Counted from the stretch's first letter, positions 53,316 through 63,186 are shown. The stretch is 64,000 bases of DNA from an uncultured Bacteroidales bacterium (GCA_947168665.1 CAMVMX010000011.1:1-64000); one strand, 5' to 3'. A program made the numbers and translations. The notes: generated by a model from the sequence alone, not told the origin.

Positions 53316-53345
53316 GCGGGAACCGTACCCCCATTCGGTTCCCGC
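53316..53345. other. Perfect hairpin between rho and the aldolase gene
   Basis: GCGGGAACCG (53316-53325) pairs with CGGTTCCCGC (53336-53345) around a ten-base loop. It has no T tract after it. It may be a weak terminator, an attenuator or an RNA stabiliser. Confidence 0.5.
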
Positions 53346-53389
53346 CCGCCATGCCCATCATTCAAAAAAACACAACACATAGCTTCATC

Positions 53390-54430
53390 ATGAAACGCGG
53401 ATTTGGCAGTGACAACCATTCGGGCATCAGTCCCGAAATCATGGAGGCAATCGCTTCCGCCAACGTCGACCACGCCCTGGCCTACGGCGACGACGAATAT
53501 TGCAAACACACCGAGCAACTTTTCAAACAAGTGTTTGGTCCTCAATCCGAAGTCTACTTCGTTTTCAACGGCACCGGGGCCAATGTGCTAAACATCGATG
53601 CCATGTGCCGCTCCCACCACGCCGTGGTGTGTGCCGACACCGCCCACATCAACGTCGACGAATGCGGGGCACCCCAGCGCATCGTAGGCTGCCGTCTGCT
53701 CACCGTCAACACACCCGACGGCAAACTCACACCTGAGCTGGTCAAGACCCAGCTCCACGGCTTTGGCTTCGAACACCACTCCCAGCCCCGCGCCATCAGC
53801 ATCACCCAGCCCACCGAACTCGGCACCCTCTACACGCTCGACGAAATCCGTGCCCTGGCTGACCTCGCCCACCGGCACGACATGTTCCTCCACATGGACG
53901 GCGCCCGCCTGGCCAACGCCGCCGTGGCACTGGGATGCACCTTCCGCCAGCTCACCACCGACTGCGGAGTCGACTGCCTATCCTTTGGCGGCACCAAAAA
54001 CGGCATGCTTATGGGCGAAAGTGCCGTCATTCTCAATCCCCAGCTCAATATAGAACTGAAATACAGGCGCAAACAGATGGCCCAACTGTGCAGCAAAATG
54101 CGCTTCATGGCTGCCCAGTTCGAAGCCTATATCACCACCGAAGTATGGCGGCGCAACGCCGAGCACAGCAACCGCATGGCCCAATTGCTCGCCGACACAC
54201 TGCGTGCTGTACCCGAAGCCCAAATCATGTATCCCGTCCAGGCCAACAGCGTCTTTGTCAAGCTGCCCAACCCCGTGTGGAACGCACTCCTCGACGACTA
54301 TTTCTTCTACCTCTGGGACGAAGAAACCGACGTGGTGCGCTGGATGTGCTCATTCGACACCACCGAGGACGACATCCACAGCCTCATCGCCGCCCTGAAA
54401 CGACGGCTGCAAGAATACAACGCCCGCTAA
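53390..54430 (+). CDS. Low-specificity L-threonine aldolase (beta-eliminating lyase family)
   Basis: This 346-residue PLP enzyme splits threonine or allo-threonine to glycine and acetaldehyde. The start at ATG 53390 gives MKRGFGSDNHSGISPEIMEA, the usual N-terminus; an open stretch further upstream is the rho gene in another frame. The PLP-binding lysine lies in LSFGGTKNGMLMGE, near residue 203. HMDGARLANA, with the PLP-contacting aspartate, is also present. Cytosolic. It follows rho by 95 bp and precedes the RNA methyltransferase by 15 bp. Glycine made here could feed the glycine cleavage system. Confidence 0.92.
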   Translation: MKRGFGSDNHSGISPEIMEAIASANVDHALAYGDDEYCKHTEQLFKQVFGPQSEVYFVFNGTGANVLNIDAMCRSHHAVVCADTAHINVDECGAPQRIVGCRLLTVNTPDGKLTPELVKTQLHGFGFEHHSQPRAISITQPTELGTLYTLDEIRALADLAHRHDMFLHMDGARLANAAVALGCTFRQLTTDCGVDCLSFGGTKNGMLMGESAVILNPQLNIELKYRRKQMAQLCSKMRFMAAQFEAYITTEVWRRNAEHSNRMAQLLADTLRAVPEAQIMYPVQANSVFVKLPNPVWNALLDDYFFYLWDEETDVVRWMCSFDTTEDDIHSLIAALKRRLQEYNAR

Positions 54431-54445
54431 CCTCTCGCGCCACCG

Positions 54446-55261
54446 ATGATAGTCCCCGTTGCCGACCTATCCCATCCCGGCCTACTCCCTTATGCCCGCC
54501 TCACCGAGGCACAGCTCCGCAACCGGCTCGAACCCGACCAAGGCATCTTCATTGCCGAAAGTCCTAAAGTAATCCGTGTGGCCCTCGACGCGGGCTGCCA
54601 GCCCATCTCGCTCCTTTGCGAAGAGAAGCACATCACAGGCAGTGCGGCAGACATCGTGGCCCGCCTCGGACAGCTGCCTGTCTACACCGGGAGCCGCACC
54701 CTTCTGGCCTCGCTCACCGGCTACGAACTCACCCGCGGGGTGCTCTGCGCCATGCACCGCCCCGCATTGCCCTCCCTGCAGCAGATTTGTGCCGACCAAC
54801 GGCGCATCGTCATCGTCGACAACGTCGTCAACAGCACCAACACCGGAGCCATCCTCCGAGCCGCCGCCGCCCTCGGCATAGGCGGCGTACTCTTCACCCC
54901 CACCTGCTGCGACCCCCTCAACCGCCGCAGTGTGAGGGTCAGCATGGGCACCGTCTTCCAAATACCCTGGACCTACATCCCCTCCTGGCCCAATCCCGCC
55001 ATTGACCATCTGCACAGCCTGGGCTTCAAAACCGTAGCCCTCGCACTCACGCCCACTGCCATCCCCATTGACCACCCCGCACTCCAGGCCGAAGATCGGC
55101 TGGCCATTGTCCTCGGCACCGAAGGCGACGGCCTCGCCCAGCAAACCATTGACAGCTGCGACTACCGCGCCATCATCCCCATGCAGCGCGGGGTCGACTC
55201 GCTCAACGTGGCCGCCGCCGCAGCCGTAGCCTTCTGGCAACTACGGGAACGTGGTGAATAA
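54446..55261 (+). CDS. TrmH/SpoU-family RNA 2'-O-methyltransferase
   Basis: This 271-residue protein has an N-terminal substrate-binding domain (RNRLEPDQGIFIAESPKVI) and a C-terminal SPOUT knot. Three SPOUT motifs are clear: DNVVNSTNTGAILRAAAALG, LGTEGDGLAQQ and IPMQRGVDSLNVAAAAAVAF. It should methylate ribose in rRNA or tRNA using SAM; the exact nucleotide is unknown. It lies 15 bp after the aldolase gene and is probably in the same transcript. Start ATG 54446. Confidence 0.93.
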   Translation: MIVPVADLSHPGLLPYARLTEAQLRNRLEPDQGIFIAESPKVIRVALDAGCQPISLLCEEKHITGSAADIVARLGQLPVYTGSRTLLASLTGYELTRGVLCAMHRPALPSLQQICADQRRIVIVDNVVNSTNTGAILRAAAALGIGGVLFTPTCCDPLNRRSVRVSMGTVFQIPWTYIPSWPNPAIDHLHSLGFKTVALALTPTAIPIDHPALQAEDRLAIVLGTEGDGLAQQTIDSCDYRAIIPMQRGVDSLNVAAAAAVAFWQLRERGE

Positions 55262-55345
55262 ACATGATGGTGTAACAACAGATGAACGGCTGAATCAAAT
55301 GCGCTGAAATCCCGCACCCTACTTTTCAAATGTCACCTCCCCACC

Positions 55346-57847
55346 TCACTGTGGGTCTACATCGAAATGGATTTGCAGAGACGACAAATGCTTGTCCGAC
55401 TTCAGCTTATCCGCCATCTCCATGATAATCCGCTTGGCCTGGGCTATAGCTTCCGTGCGCTCAAAGCGCAGCATAATATTCTTCAAGTACAGTCCCCTCA
55501 CGCGCACCACGCTTGGATACTCCGGCCCCACCACTCGGGTGGCAAATACACCGCGCAGCTCGCGGGCATATCGGTCCGCCACCTCGTTGAGGGTGTCCGG
55601 GTCGCGGTGCTTCATCGTAATCGTGATGAGACGGTAATAAGGTGGGTAGCGGAACACCCGCCGGTCGGTCACCTGGCTCTCATACATCGCCAAATAGTCA
55701 TTGTCAATCACATTGCGGATAGCCTGATGGTAAGGGTTGAACGTCTGGATAATCACCTTGCCCCTATGACCGTGGCGGCCGGCACGGCCGCTCACCTGCG
55801 TCATCTGCTGGAACGCCCGCTCGTAAGCCCTGAAGTCGGGAAAATAAAGCATATTGTCGGCACTCACAATCCCCACCACACTCACATGGTCAAAATCCAA
55901 CCCCTTCGTCACCATCTGCGTCCCCACCAATATGTCGATGCGACGGTCCTGGAAATCACTGATTATCTCCAGATAGCGGTTCTTCTGCAGTGTAGTGTCC
56001 AAGTCCATCCGTGCCACCTTGGCTTTGGGGAACAGTATGCCCAAATCGTCCTCAATCCGCTCTGTGCCGAACCCCTTCATGGTGAGATGGTGTCCGTGGC
56101 AGGCCGGACACTCTGTGGGCAGCGGGATGGAATAGCCGCAATAGTGGCAGCGCAGACTATTGGTGGCCTTGTGATACACCAGCGACACATCGCAGTGCTG
56201 GCACTTGGGAATCCAGTGGCAGTCGTCGCACTCAATCCGCAGCGAGAACCCCCTGCGGTTCTGGAACAGAATCACCTGTTCGTGGTTGTCCAAAGCCTGC
56301 TGTATATTCTCCAGCAGGAACGGCGAGAAATGTGTCGTTCCGGCTCCTGGTTGTACACCCTGCTCGCAGCGCATACGGCGCATCTCCTCCTTCATGTCGG
56401 CGCACAGCACTTCGGGCATCAGCAGCCCCCCGTAGCGGTGCTTCATTTCACACAGGCCGTACTTGCCCTGCCGGGCGTTGAAATAACTCTCAATCGACGG
56501 CGTGGCCGACCCCAGCACCGTCCGCGCCCCCCACAGGTGGGCCAGATAGATGGCCGCGTCGCGGCCGTTATAGCGGGGCGATGGGTCGTACTGTTTGTAA
56601 CTCGTGTCGTGTTCCTCGTCCACAATCACCAGCCCCAACTGCCGGAATGGGAGGAACAAGGCGCTGCGGGCGCCCAGTAGCACTTGGTAGCGCTGCCCTG
56701 GGTCCTGCGTCATCGTGCGGCCCCACACCTCGGCCCGCTGCGATGCGCTGAAGCGCGAATGGTAAACCCCCACCAAATCGCCGAAATAGCGGCGCAGCCG
56801 GTTAATAATCTGTGCCGTCAAGGCAATCTCGGGCAGCAGAAACAGTACCTGCTCGCCCCTCCTTACCACATCGGCTATTAACTTGATATACACCTCCGTC
56901 TTGCCCGACGAGGTGACCCCATGCAGCAGCGCCACCGCTTTGTCGCACTGGCTCAGATAGTCGTAGGCAGCCTGCTGCTCATCGTTCAGCTTGATGTCCT
57001 CGGCCCGGGCCGTGCTTGCGCCCTGTTCCAGACGGCTCTCCACCCGGTCCTCCTGCCGCAGCACCCCGTGTTTCAGCAATGTCTTCAGCGCCGAGTCCGA
57101 CACCACCGCGCCCTCCGTGGCCGACAACAGCTGCCGTTTGGGCACCGCCGTCTTCCCGAACTGACTCATCTGCATAAACTTCATCAGCACATCCACCTGC
57201 TTGCGGGTGCTCTGCTTTGCCTCCAGCGTGTCGAACAGCTCCTTGAGCCGGCCCGGCTCGCCATATTCGGGCGCGAGCGCTATGTACGACGACTTGCGCG
57301 GCACGAACCGCTGCCGCAGCTCCTCCTCCAGCACCACAATGTTGCGCTCAATCATCGAGTCCAGCAGCGGCATCATTTTCTGCAGCCCCAACGCGCGACC
57401 CAGGTCGTCCACACTCATCACTGGATGCTCCGAGAGCAGCTGCACCACCCGCATCTCGTTGGCCGAGAGGTCTGAAAGCTCGCCCGAAAAGTCAGGATGA
57501 ATTGTCACCGACGACTCGCTGGCCAGCCTGAATGCTGACGGAAGCGCCACCGCCATCACATCACCCACATAACACATATAATACTCTGCCAGCCACTCCC
57601 AAAAACGCATCTGCCGCTCCTCGACAATAGGCTCCACATCGAGAATCGAAAGGACATACTTCACCATATAGCGCGGGGCCTCCTGATGCACCCGCCGCAC
57701 CACCGCCGAATACAGCCGCCTGTTGCCAAACTGCACCGCCACGCGCTGCCCCGCCCGGATGACACCGTTATACTCCTGCGGCACGCGGTAAGTATACGTG
57801 TCGTGGATATGCAGGGGCAGAATGACATCGACAAAATAAGTATCCAT
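55346..57847 (-). CDS. priA: Primosomal helicase PriA (replication restart)
   Basis: This 833-residue 3'-5' helicase recognises stalled forks and reloads the replisome. The N-terminal 3'-DNA-binding domain (VDVILPLHIHDTYTYRVP) is present. Walker A GVTSSGKTEVY lies near residue 310, with the DEEH box in LVIVDEEHDTSYKQYD. The zinc-binding set of eight cysteines between the helicase lobes (CDDCHWIPKCQHC and CHYCGYSIPLPTECPAC) is complete. GRAGRHGHRGKVIIQT is motif VI. Full length for Bacteroidetes. A TACTTTTG element lies upstream. Confidence 0.97.
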   Translation of the reverse strand: MDTYFVDVILPLHIHDTYTYRVPQEYNGVIRAGQRVAVQFGNRRLYSAVVRRVHQEAPRYMVKYVLSILDVEPIVEERQMRFWEWLAEYYMCYVGDVMAVALPSAFRLASESSVTIHPDFSGELSDLSANEMRVVQLLSEHPVMSVDDLGRALGLQKMMPLLDSMIERNIVVLEEELRQRFVPRKSSYIALAPEYGEPGRLKELFDTLEAKQSTRKQVDVLMKFMQMSQFGKTAVPKRQLLSATEGAVVSDSALKTLLKHGVLRQEDRVESRLEQGASTARAEDIKLNDEQQAAYDYLSQCDKAVALLHGVTSSGKTEVYIKLIADVVRRGEQVLFLLPEIALTAQIINRLRRYFGDLVGVYHSRFSASQRAEVWGRTMTQDPGQRYQVLLGARSALFLPFRQLGLVIVDEEHDTSYKQYDPSPRYNGRDAAIYLAHLWGARTVLGSATPSIESYFNARQGKYGLCEMKHRYGGLLMPEVLCADMKEEMRRMRCEQGVQPGAGTTHFSPFLLENIQQALDNHEQVILFQNRRGFSLRIECDDCHWIPKCQHCDVSLVYHKATNSLRCHYCGYSIPLPTECPACHGHHLTMKGFGTERIEDDLGILFPKAKVARMDLDTTLQKNRYLEIISDFQDRRIDILVGTQMVTKGLDFDHVSVVGIVSADNMLYFPDFRAYERAFQQMTQVSGRAGRHGHRGKVIIQTFNPYHQAIRNVIDNDYLAMYESQVTDRRVFRYPPYYRLITITMKHRDPDTLNEVADRYARELRGVFATRVVGPEYPSVVRVRGLYLKNIMLRFERTEAIAQAKRIIMEMADKLKSDKHLSSLQIHFDVDPQ

Positions 57848-57890
57848 CTGTATTGCTGTTGGGAGGCGGAGAAAGCCTTATTTTTTCGTG

Positions 57891-57898
57891 CAAAAGTA
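57891..57898 (-). promoter_or_regulatory. -7 element for priA
   Basis: CAAAAGTA on the plus strand is TACTTTTG on the minus strand, 44 bp before ATG 57847. The intergenic space is shared with the divergent glycosyltransferase gene. Confidence 0.55.
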
Positions 57899-57990
57899 CG
57901 AAAAAAATCCTTCTTACGTTATAAAGGCACGAATATTTTTTCGCCCCGAGCCTTCAACGCGCTATGTATTAACCCCCGACACCGCCCGCC

Positions 57991-59139
57991 ATGAAACGCA
58001 TCGCCATAGCAGTAACCAACGACCTGGCCACCGACCAGCGCGTCGACCGCACCTGCCGCGCCCTCACCGCCGACGGCTGGCAGGTACTCCTTGTGGGGCG
58101 CCGCATGCCCGCCAGCCCCCCGCTCGGCCCCCGTCCCTACGCCACCCGCCGCATGAGGCTCCTCTTCCGCCGCTCCGCCCTTTTCTATGCCGAATACAAC
58201 TTCCGCCTCTTCCTGCTGCTCCTCTTCCGCCGCACCTCCTGCATCCTCGCCAACGACACCGACACCCTCGCCGCCTGCACCCTCGCCGCCCGCCTGCGCC
58301 GCAAGCCTCTGGCCTTCGACGCCCACGAACTCTTCCCCGACGTGCCCGAACTGCAAGGCCGCCCGATGGTGCAAGCCGTATGGCGGTGGGTCGAGCGCCG
58401 CTGCCTTCCCCGCGTGGCGCAAGGCTTCACCGTCAGCCAGAGTGTGGCCGACGAGTACCGCCGCCGCTACGGCATCGGCATGACCGTGGTGCGCAACCTG
58501 CCCAACCGGCCCCCCACCGCACCCCGCGCCATCCAACCCGCCGCAGACCAACGCACACTCCTCTACCAAGGGGCCGTCAACGTGGGACGCGGCGTCCGCG
58601 AACTGGTCGATGTCCTGCGGCTCCTGCCCGAATGCCGTCTCATCGTGGCCGGCGACGGCGACTGCCTGGCCGCCGAGCAAAACCACGCCGCCTCCCTGCC
58701 GTGGGCCGACCGCGTGCGGTTCCTCGGCCGCGTGGCTCCCGACGCGCTCCACACCCTCACCGCCCAGGCCGACCTCGGCCTCTGTCTCCTGCAGGACCTC
58801 GGCCTCAACTACCGCTACTCCCTCCCCAACCGCATAGCCGACTTTGCCAACGCCGGTGTGCCCATCCTCGCCACCGACTTCCCCGAAATCCGCCGCACAC
58901 TGCAGCGTTACCGCACCGGCACCCTCACCGCGCCCCTGCCCGCCAGCCACAGCGGCGATCCCTACCGCCTTTACCTCGAGAGCCTGGCCGCCGACATCCG
59001 CGCCGCCCTCCGCCACTGGGACACCATGCCCCCCGCCGAGCGCGCCCGCCTTTTCGCCACAGCGGGGGCCGAACTCAACTGGCAGCGCGAACGGCACCTC
59101 CTCACCACCGCCATCGACAACCTCGTTCCCCAGTCCTGA
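57991..59139 (+). CDS. Glycosyltransferase family 4-like protein, GC-rich
   Basis: This 382-residue GT-B enzyme has an N-terminal Rossmann half (KRIAIAVTNDLATDQRVDRT) and a C-terminal donor half with LLYQGAVNVGRGVRELVDVL, RLIVAGDGD, RVRFLGRV and a conserved glutamate region near FANAGVPILATDFPEI. It transfers a sugar from a nucleotide donor, probably in LPS, capsule or another surface glycan. It is far richer in GC and in Arg, Ala and Pro codons than neighbouring genes. The same composition continues past the stop until about 59290. Divergent from priA. Confidence 0.88.
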   Translation: MKRIAIAVTNDLATDQRVDRTCRALTADGWQVLLVGRRMPASPPLGPRPYATRRMRLLFRRSALFYAEYNFRLFLLLLFRRTSCILANDTDTLAACTLAARLRRKPLAFDAHELFPDVPELQGRPMVQAVWRWVERRCLPRVAQGFTVSQSVADEYRRRYGIGMTVVRNLPNRPPTAPRAIQPAADQRTLLYQGAVNVGRGVRELVDVLRLLPECRLIVAGDGDCLAAEQNHAASLPWADRVRFLGRVAPDALHTLTAQADLGLCLLQDLGLNYRYSLPNRIADFANAGVPILATDFPEIRRTLQRYRTGTLTAPLPASHSGDPYRLYLESLAADIRAALRHWDTMPPAERARLFATAGAELNWQRERHLLTTAIDNLVPQS

Positions 59140-59451
59140 CAGCCGCGCGCACGCCCACGCATCGCCCTGCCCCCGCTCCTCCCACGCCATACCCACACCA
59201 TTCAAACCACACATCCTCCCCCCGCCGGGGACAAACCGCCCTGCGGCGGCCCCGCGACAAAGGCACATCGAGCGAAGCAAGCCCCTGCCGGCAGAAACAT
59301 CCGCGGCAATGAACATTCAATTTGCCCCGGGAGAAATCATATTGATGAAAAACCGTATATGAACCTGCCGTCAGTCGAAGGAAAAAATAATATCGTACAC
59401 AATAATTAACATTGGCATCCGTTATGGGTGCAGTTTTATATTTTGGATAGT
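59140..59451. other. Intergenic stretch with a sharp composition change
   Basis: The first 150 bp continue the GC-rich composition of the glycosyltransferase gene with no credible gene. At about 59,300 the sequence turns AT-rich up to the signal peptidase start. No promoter consensus, tRNA or repeat was found. The GC-rich part may be decayed coding sequence. Confidence 0.4.
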
Positions 59452-61023
59452 ATGATATACGAAATTTTGTTGATTCTCTATTTTGTGGGCAGCGTGGCCG
59501 GTTTGTGGCTGCTGTTCAGGAAGGTGGGCGAGAACCCATGGAAGGCTTTGATTCCTTTCTATAATATTGTTGTCTGGATTAGGATATGCGGCAAGGACAA
59601 GACGACCCAGCAAAGGGTGAAGTGGTATGTGCTGTTTCTGATTCCCGCCGTGAACGTGTTTATGTTCTTGCTGCTGGTGGTGGAGACGGCGAATGTGTTC
59701 CACCGATACAATTATTTTGAGCAGACGCTGGCGGTTATTTTCCCATGGATTTACCTGCCGATGGTGGGGCTGAATCATTATCAGTATCATGACCCGCACA
59801 CGGAGGAACCCCACAAGGTGACTCAGGCACGCGACTGGCTGGACTGCATCACTTTCGCAGTGATTGCGGCGATGATAATCCGGTCGATGATGTTTGAGTT
59901 TTACAACATCCCGTCCAGCTCGATGGAGAAGTCGTTGATGACGGGTGACTATCTGGTGGTGTCGAAGATGGCGTATGGCCCCCGGTCGGTCATGACGCCG
60001 CTTGCGGTGCCGCTGATCCATAATGTACTGCCTCTGACTGACGGCCAGGTGGAGTCGTATCTGAAATGGATCAAGCTGCCGTATCACCGCTATAAAGGGT
60101 TCGGCCATGTGGAGCGGTTCGACCCGGTGGTGTTCAACTACCCCGACGGCGACACGATGTGCACGGCATGGAAGAGCAATCTGAGCTATCACCAGCTGGT
60201 GCGCGAAATGGGGAGGGAGAATGTGCTCAACGCCAAGATGCTGCCTGTGGGCAACCAGATGGTGCGGAACCACATCAGAGTGAGACCTGTGGACAAGCGC
60301 GAGAATTTCATCAAACGCTGCATCGGCCTGCCGGGCGAGGATTTGCAGATTGTGGACCAGACTGTTTATATCAACGGCAAACCCATCGACACTCCCCCTT
60401 ATAGCCAGCAGACACACGGCGTGCTGTTCCGCCAAGGGGTGAACGCACGGAAGGTTTTGGACGACATGGGGGTGAGCCACGAGGACTATTCGACCGCGCT
60501 GTCGATGATGATGTATGAGGGTACACCTTATTATAAGATTCCGCTTTCGGCCGAGAGCGCCAAAAGCATGGGGGCACGCCCGGATGTGGCGGAGGTGAAG
60601 ACCGAGGTGCGGCCCGCCGAGGAGGGGGACGAGAATATCTTCCCGAACTCGCCGCTATACCACTGGAGCACGGACAATTTCGGCCCGGTGCATATCCCCG
60701 CCAAGGGCGAGACGTTGAAGCTGACGCTGGAGAATCTGCCCATTTATGAGCGCGTTATCGGGGCTTACGAGGGCAACCAGCTCAAAGTGCGCAACGGCAA
60801 GATATTTATCAATGGACAGGAGTCCACTGAGTATACCTTCAAGATGGACTATTACTGGATGATGGGGGACAACCGCCACAACTCGGTGGACAGCCGATAT
60901 TGGGGGTTTGTGCCTGAAGACCACATTTCGGGCAAGGCGACGATGATTATTTTCTCATGGGACAAAGACCACGGAAAGCCCCGCTGGGACAGGATTTTCA
61001 AGTCGGCCCGGTCTATGGATTGA
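59452..61023 (+). CDS. lepB: Signal peptidase I, long Bacteroidetes form
   Basis: About 523 residues from ATG 59452; GTG 59428 is an alternative. It cleaves signal peptides of exported proteins at the outer face of the inner membrane. Three or more membrane helices form the first 150 residues. The catalytic serine follows in NIPSSSMEKSLMTGDYL (near residue 155), and the general-base lysine in ENFIKRCIGLPGEDLQ (near 286). MMGDNRHNSVDSRYWGFV is the closing family motif. Compared with E. coli LepB (324 residues), a large insert lies between the lysine region and the last motif. Such long forms are usual in this phylum. Confidence 0.95.
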   Translation: MIYEILLILYFVGSVAGLWLLFRKVGENPWKALIPFYNIVVWIRICGKDKTTQQRVKWYVLFLIPAVNVFMFLLLVVETANVFHRYNYFEQTLAVIFPWIYLPMVGLNHYQYHDPHTEEPHKVTQARDWLDCITFAVIAAMIIRSMMFEFYNIPSSSMEKSLMTGDYLVVSKMAYGPRSVMTPLAVPLIHNVLPLTDGQVESYLKWIKLPYHRYKGFGHVERFDPVVFNYPDGDTMCTAWKSNLSYHQLVREMGRENVLNAKMLPVGNQMVRNHIRVRPVDKRENFIKRCIGLPGEDLQIVDQTVYINGKPIDTPPYSQQTHGVLFRQGVNARKVLDDMGVSHEDYSTALSMMMYEGTPYYKIPLSAESAKSMGARPDVAEVKTEVRPAEEGDENIFPNSPLYHWSTDNFGPVHIPAKGETLKLTLENLPIYERVIGAYEGNQLKVRNGKIFINGQESTEYTFKMDYYWMMGDNRHNSVDSRYWGFVPEDHISGKATMIIFSWDKDHGKPRWDRIFKSARSMD

Positions 61024-61180
61024 AAAAAAAATTATAAAAAAAGTGAGTCCCGTACAATAATTTGAACTTTTTTAAGTTAAGAGAGTAGTTCGGATGGAAA
61101 TGCAGGAGCTGAGCGAGGGGGGCAACCGATGATTAACGGATTGATTCATCAATGTATAAACATATTAACTTATTCATACA

Positions 61181-61636
61181 ATGTACGCAATAATCGACAC
61201 TGCCAAAGGTACCATGAAGGCAGAACTTTATGAAAAAGAAGTACCCAACACCGTAGCAAACTTTGTAAAACTGGCAAACTCTCACTTTTATGACGGACTT
61301 CGTTTCCATAGAGTGATTCCTGACTTTGTGATTCAGGGAGGTTGTCCTTACAGCCGTAATATGGGTGATTTCCGTGTGGGCACGGGCGGCCCCGGCTGGA
61401 CAATCAAGTGCGAGACGAATGCCGAGCGGCAGTATCACGACCGCGGTGTGTTGTCGATGGCCCATGCGGGTAAGGACACGGGCGGAAGCCAGTTTTTTAT
61501 CTGCCACAACCGCGAGAACACGGCTCACCTGGATGGCGTCCACACCTGTTTCGGCAAGGTGGTGGAGGGTCTAGACGTGATTGACAAAATCGCGGCCGGC
61601 GACTTAATCAACAGCATCAGCATAGTAGAAGAATAG
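61181..61636 (+). CDS. Cyclophilin-type peptidyl-prolyl isomerase
   Basis: This 151-residue enzyme speeds cis-trans isomerisation of proline bonds during folding. [13 protein letters not shown] carries the catalytic arginine, [19 protein letters not shown] the active-site Gln-Phe-Phe, and [20 protein letters not shown] the usual C-terminal part. It has no signal peptide, so is cytosolic. It ends in a TAG stop, which shows that TAG is read as stop in this genome. It precedes the response regulator by 69 bp. Start ATG 61181. Confidence 0.95.
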   Translation: MYAIIDTAKGTMKAELYEKEVPNTVANFVKLANSHFYDGLRFHRVIPDFVIQGGCPYSRNMGDFRVGTGGPGWTIKCETNAERQYHDRGVLSMAHAGKDTGGSQFFICHNRENTAHLDGVHTCFGKVVEGLDVIDKIAAGDLINSISIVEE

Positions 61637-61705
61637 GGTTGGCGCATCCGACGACGGACTGCCCTCAGACCCTGAGTGTTTCACCGAAGAAAAAGAATAA
61701 GAAAA

Positions 61706-62401
61706 ATGAATATAGGAATAAAACTGCTTGTTGCAGAAGACGACCCCAATTTGGGAACAATACTGAAGGCCTACCTTACGCAGAAAGGGTATACGGTTTT
61801 TTTGGCCGTGGATGGACAGGCGGCTCTTGACTCATACCAGAATGACGATGTGGATGCCTGTATCCTGGACATCATGATGCCCGTCAAAGACGGCTTTACG
61901 GTGGCAAAGGAAATCAGACGAGTGGATAAACGCATACCCATTATCTTCCTGACTGCAAAGAATCTGGAGGCTGACAAGCTGAAGGGGTTCGAGATAGGGG
62001 CTGACGACTATGTGACCAAACCTTTCAGCATGGAGGAGTTGCTGGCCCGATTGAATGCCACCATTCGCCGCTCATTCGACGACGGCAAACCGGACAAGAA
62101 CTTGTTCCACATTGGCAGTTGTGTGTTCGACTATGCCCACCAGACCCTGACGTGCGGCGACAATGTGCAGAAACTGACCATGAAGGAGTGCGAGCTGCTG
62201 CGTATGTTCGCCATGAACTTCAACCAGTTGGTGGACCGCACGAGTACCCTTCAGAAGATTTGGAAGGATGACAGCTATTTCGCGGCACGGAGCATGGATG
62301 TGTATATCACCAAGTTGCGCAAGTATCTGAAAGTGGATCCCAATGTGCAGATAGTCAATGTTCACGGCGTGGGATTCAGACTTACGGTTAAAAACGAATA
62401 A
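61706..62401 (+). CDS. OmpR/PhoB-type response regulator (orphan)
   Basis: This 231-residue protein has a receiver domain with the acidic pocket E11-D12-D13, phosphoacceptor D55 in ACILDIMMPVKDG and lysine in VTKPFS (about residue 104). A C-terminal winged helix follows (LTMKECELLRMFAMN, RSMDVYITKLRKYLK, VNVHGVGFRL). It should bind DNA when phosphorylated. No histidine kinase gene is adjacent, so its partner is elsewhere; it resembles the RprY type of Bacteroidetes, a tentative match. Start ATG 61706. It overlaps the next gene by one base. Confidence 0.9.
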   Translation: MNIGIKLLVAEDDPNLGTILKAYLTQKGYTVFLAVDGQAALDSYQNDDVDACILDIMMPVKDGFTVAKEIRRVDKRIPIIFLTAKNLEADKLKGFEIGADDYVTKPFSMEELLARLNATIRRSFDDGKPDKNLFHIGSCVFDYAHQTLTCGDNVQKLTMKECELLRMFAMNFNQLVDRTSTLQKIWKDDSYFAARSMDVYITKLRKYLKVDPNVQIVNVHGVGFRLTVKNE

Positions 62402-63168
62402 TGAGAATTACTTTTTTGGGAACGGGTACTTCGATGGGGGTACCCGTTATTGCTTGTCATTGTGAGGTGTGCCAATCAGCCGACCCGCACGACAGGCGTC
62501 TGCGTACATCGGCTTTGATTGAGACGGATGCGGGCGAGAATATACTTGTGGATATCGGGCCGGACTTCAGGGAGCAGATGCTTCGCCACAGGGTGGAGCA
62601 TTTGGACGGCATACTGATAACGCATGCCCACCGCGACCATGTGGGAGGGCTGGACGACATACGCTCGTTCAACTATGTGCAGCATCGCAAGATGGATTTG
62701 TACTGCAACCACGAGGCGCGTGTGGCAATTGAACGCGACTATCACTATATTTTCGACTATCACCAGTTTCCCGGTCTGCCAGAGGCACGGATTCATGAGT
62801 TGACGGGCGATGAGCGCTTCGGACTCGGAAGTGTGGAGGTGGTGCCGGTGAAGGCGATGCACAAGGATTTGCCTGTGCTGGGCTACCGAGTGGGGAACCT
62901 GGGATACATCACGGATGCCAACCACATTGAACCAGAGGAATTGGTGAAACTGAAAGGGGTGGAGGTGCTGGTGATAAACGCCTTGCGGAAGACGAAGCAT
63001 TTTTCGCATTACTGTCTGCCGGAGGCTTTGGAGGTGATTGAGCGGGTATCGCCCCGGAAAGCTTACTTGACGCATCTGAGCCATGAGATGGGGCTGTATG
63101 CAGCGGTGTCGAAAGAATTGCCGGAGCATGTGGAGCTGGCTTATGACGGCCTGAAAGTGGATATTTGA
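62401..63168 (+). CDS. MBL-fold metal-dependent hydrolase
   Basis: This 255-residue metallo-beta-lactamase-fold protein has metal ligands in LITHAHRDHVGGLDDI (about residues 73-88), and further ones in the TDANH segment and near HLSHEMG at the C-terminus. FLGTGTSMGVPVIACHCEVC at the start is typical of the PhnP-like or RNase Z-like subgroup, in which the paired cysteines (residues 20 and 23) may bind metal. It is a phosphodiesterase or similar hydrolase by family; the substrate is not known. Its ATG overlaps the regulator's TAA by one base, so the two are co-translated. Confidence 0.9.
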   Translation: MRITFLGTGTSMGVPVIACHCEVCQSADPHDRRLRTSALIETDAGENILVDIGPDFREQMLRHRVEHLDGILITHAHRDHVGGLDDIRSFNYVQHRKMDLYCNHEARVAIERDYHYIFDYHQFPGLPEARIHELTGDERFGLGSVEVVPVKAMHKDLPVLGYRVGNLGYITDANHIEPEELVKLKGVEVLVINALRKTKHFSHYCLPEALEVIERVSPRKAYLTHLSHEMGLYAAVSKELPEHVELAYDGLKVDI

Positions 63169-63186
63169 ATCTGAATTGAGTACGCC

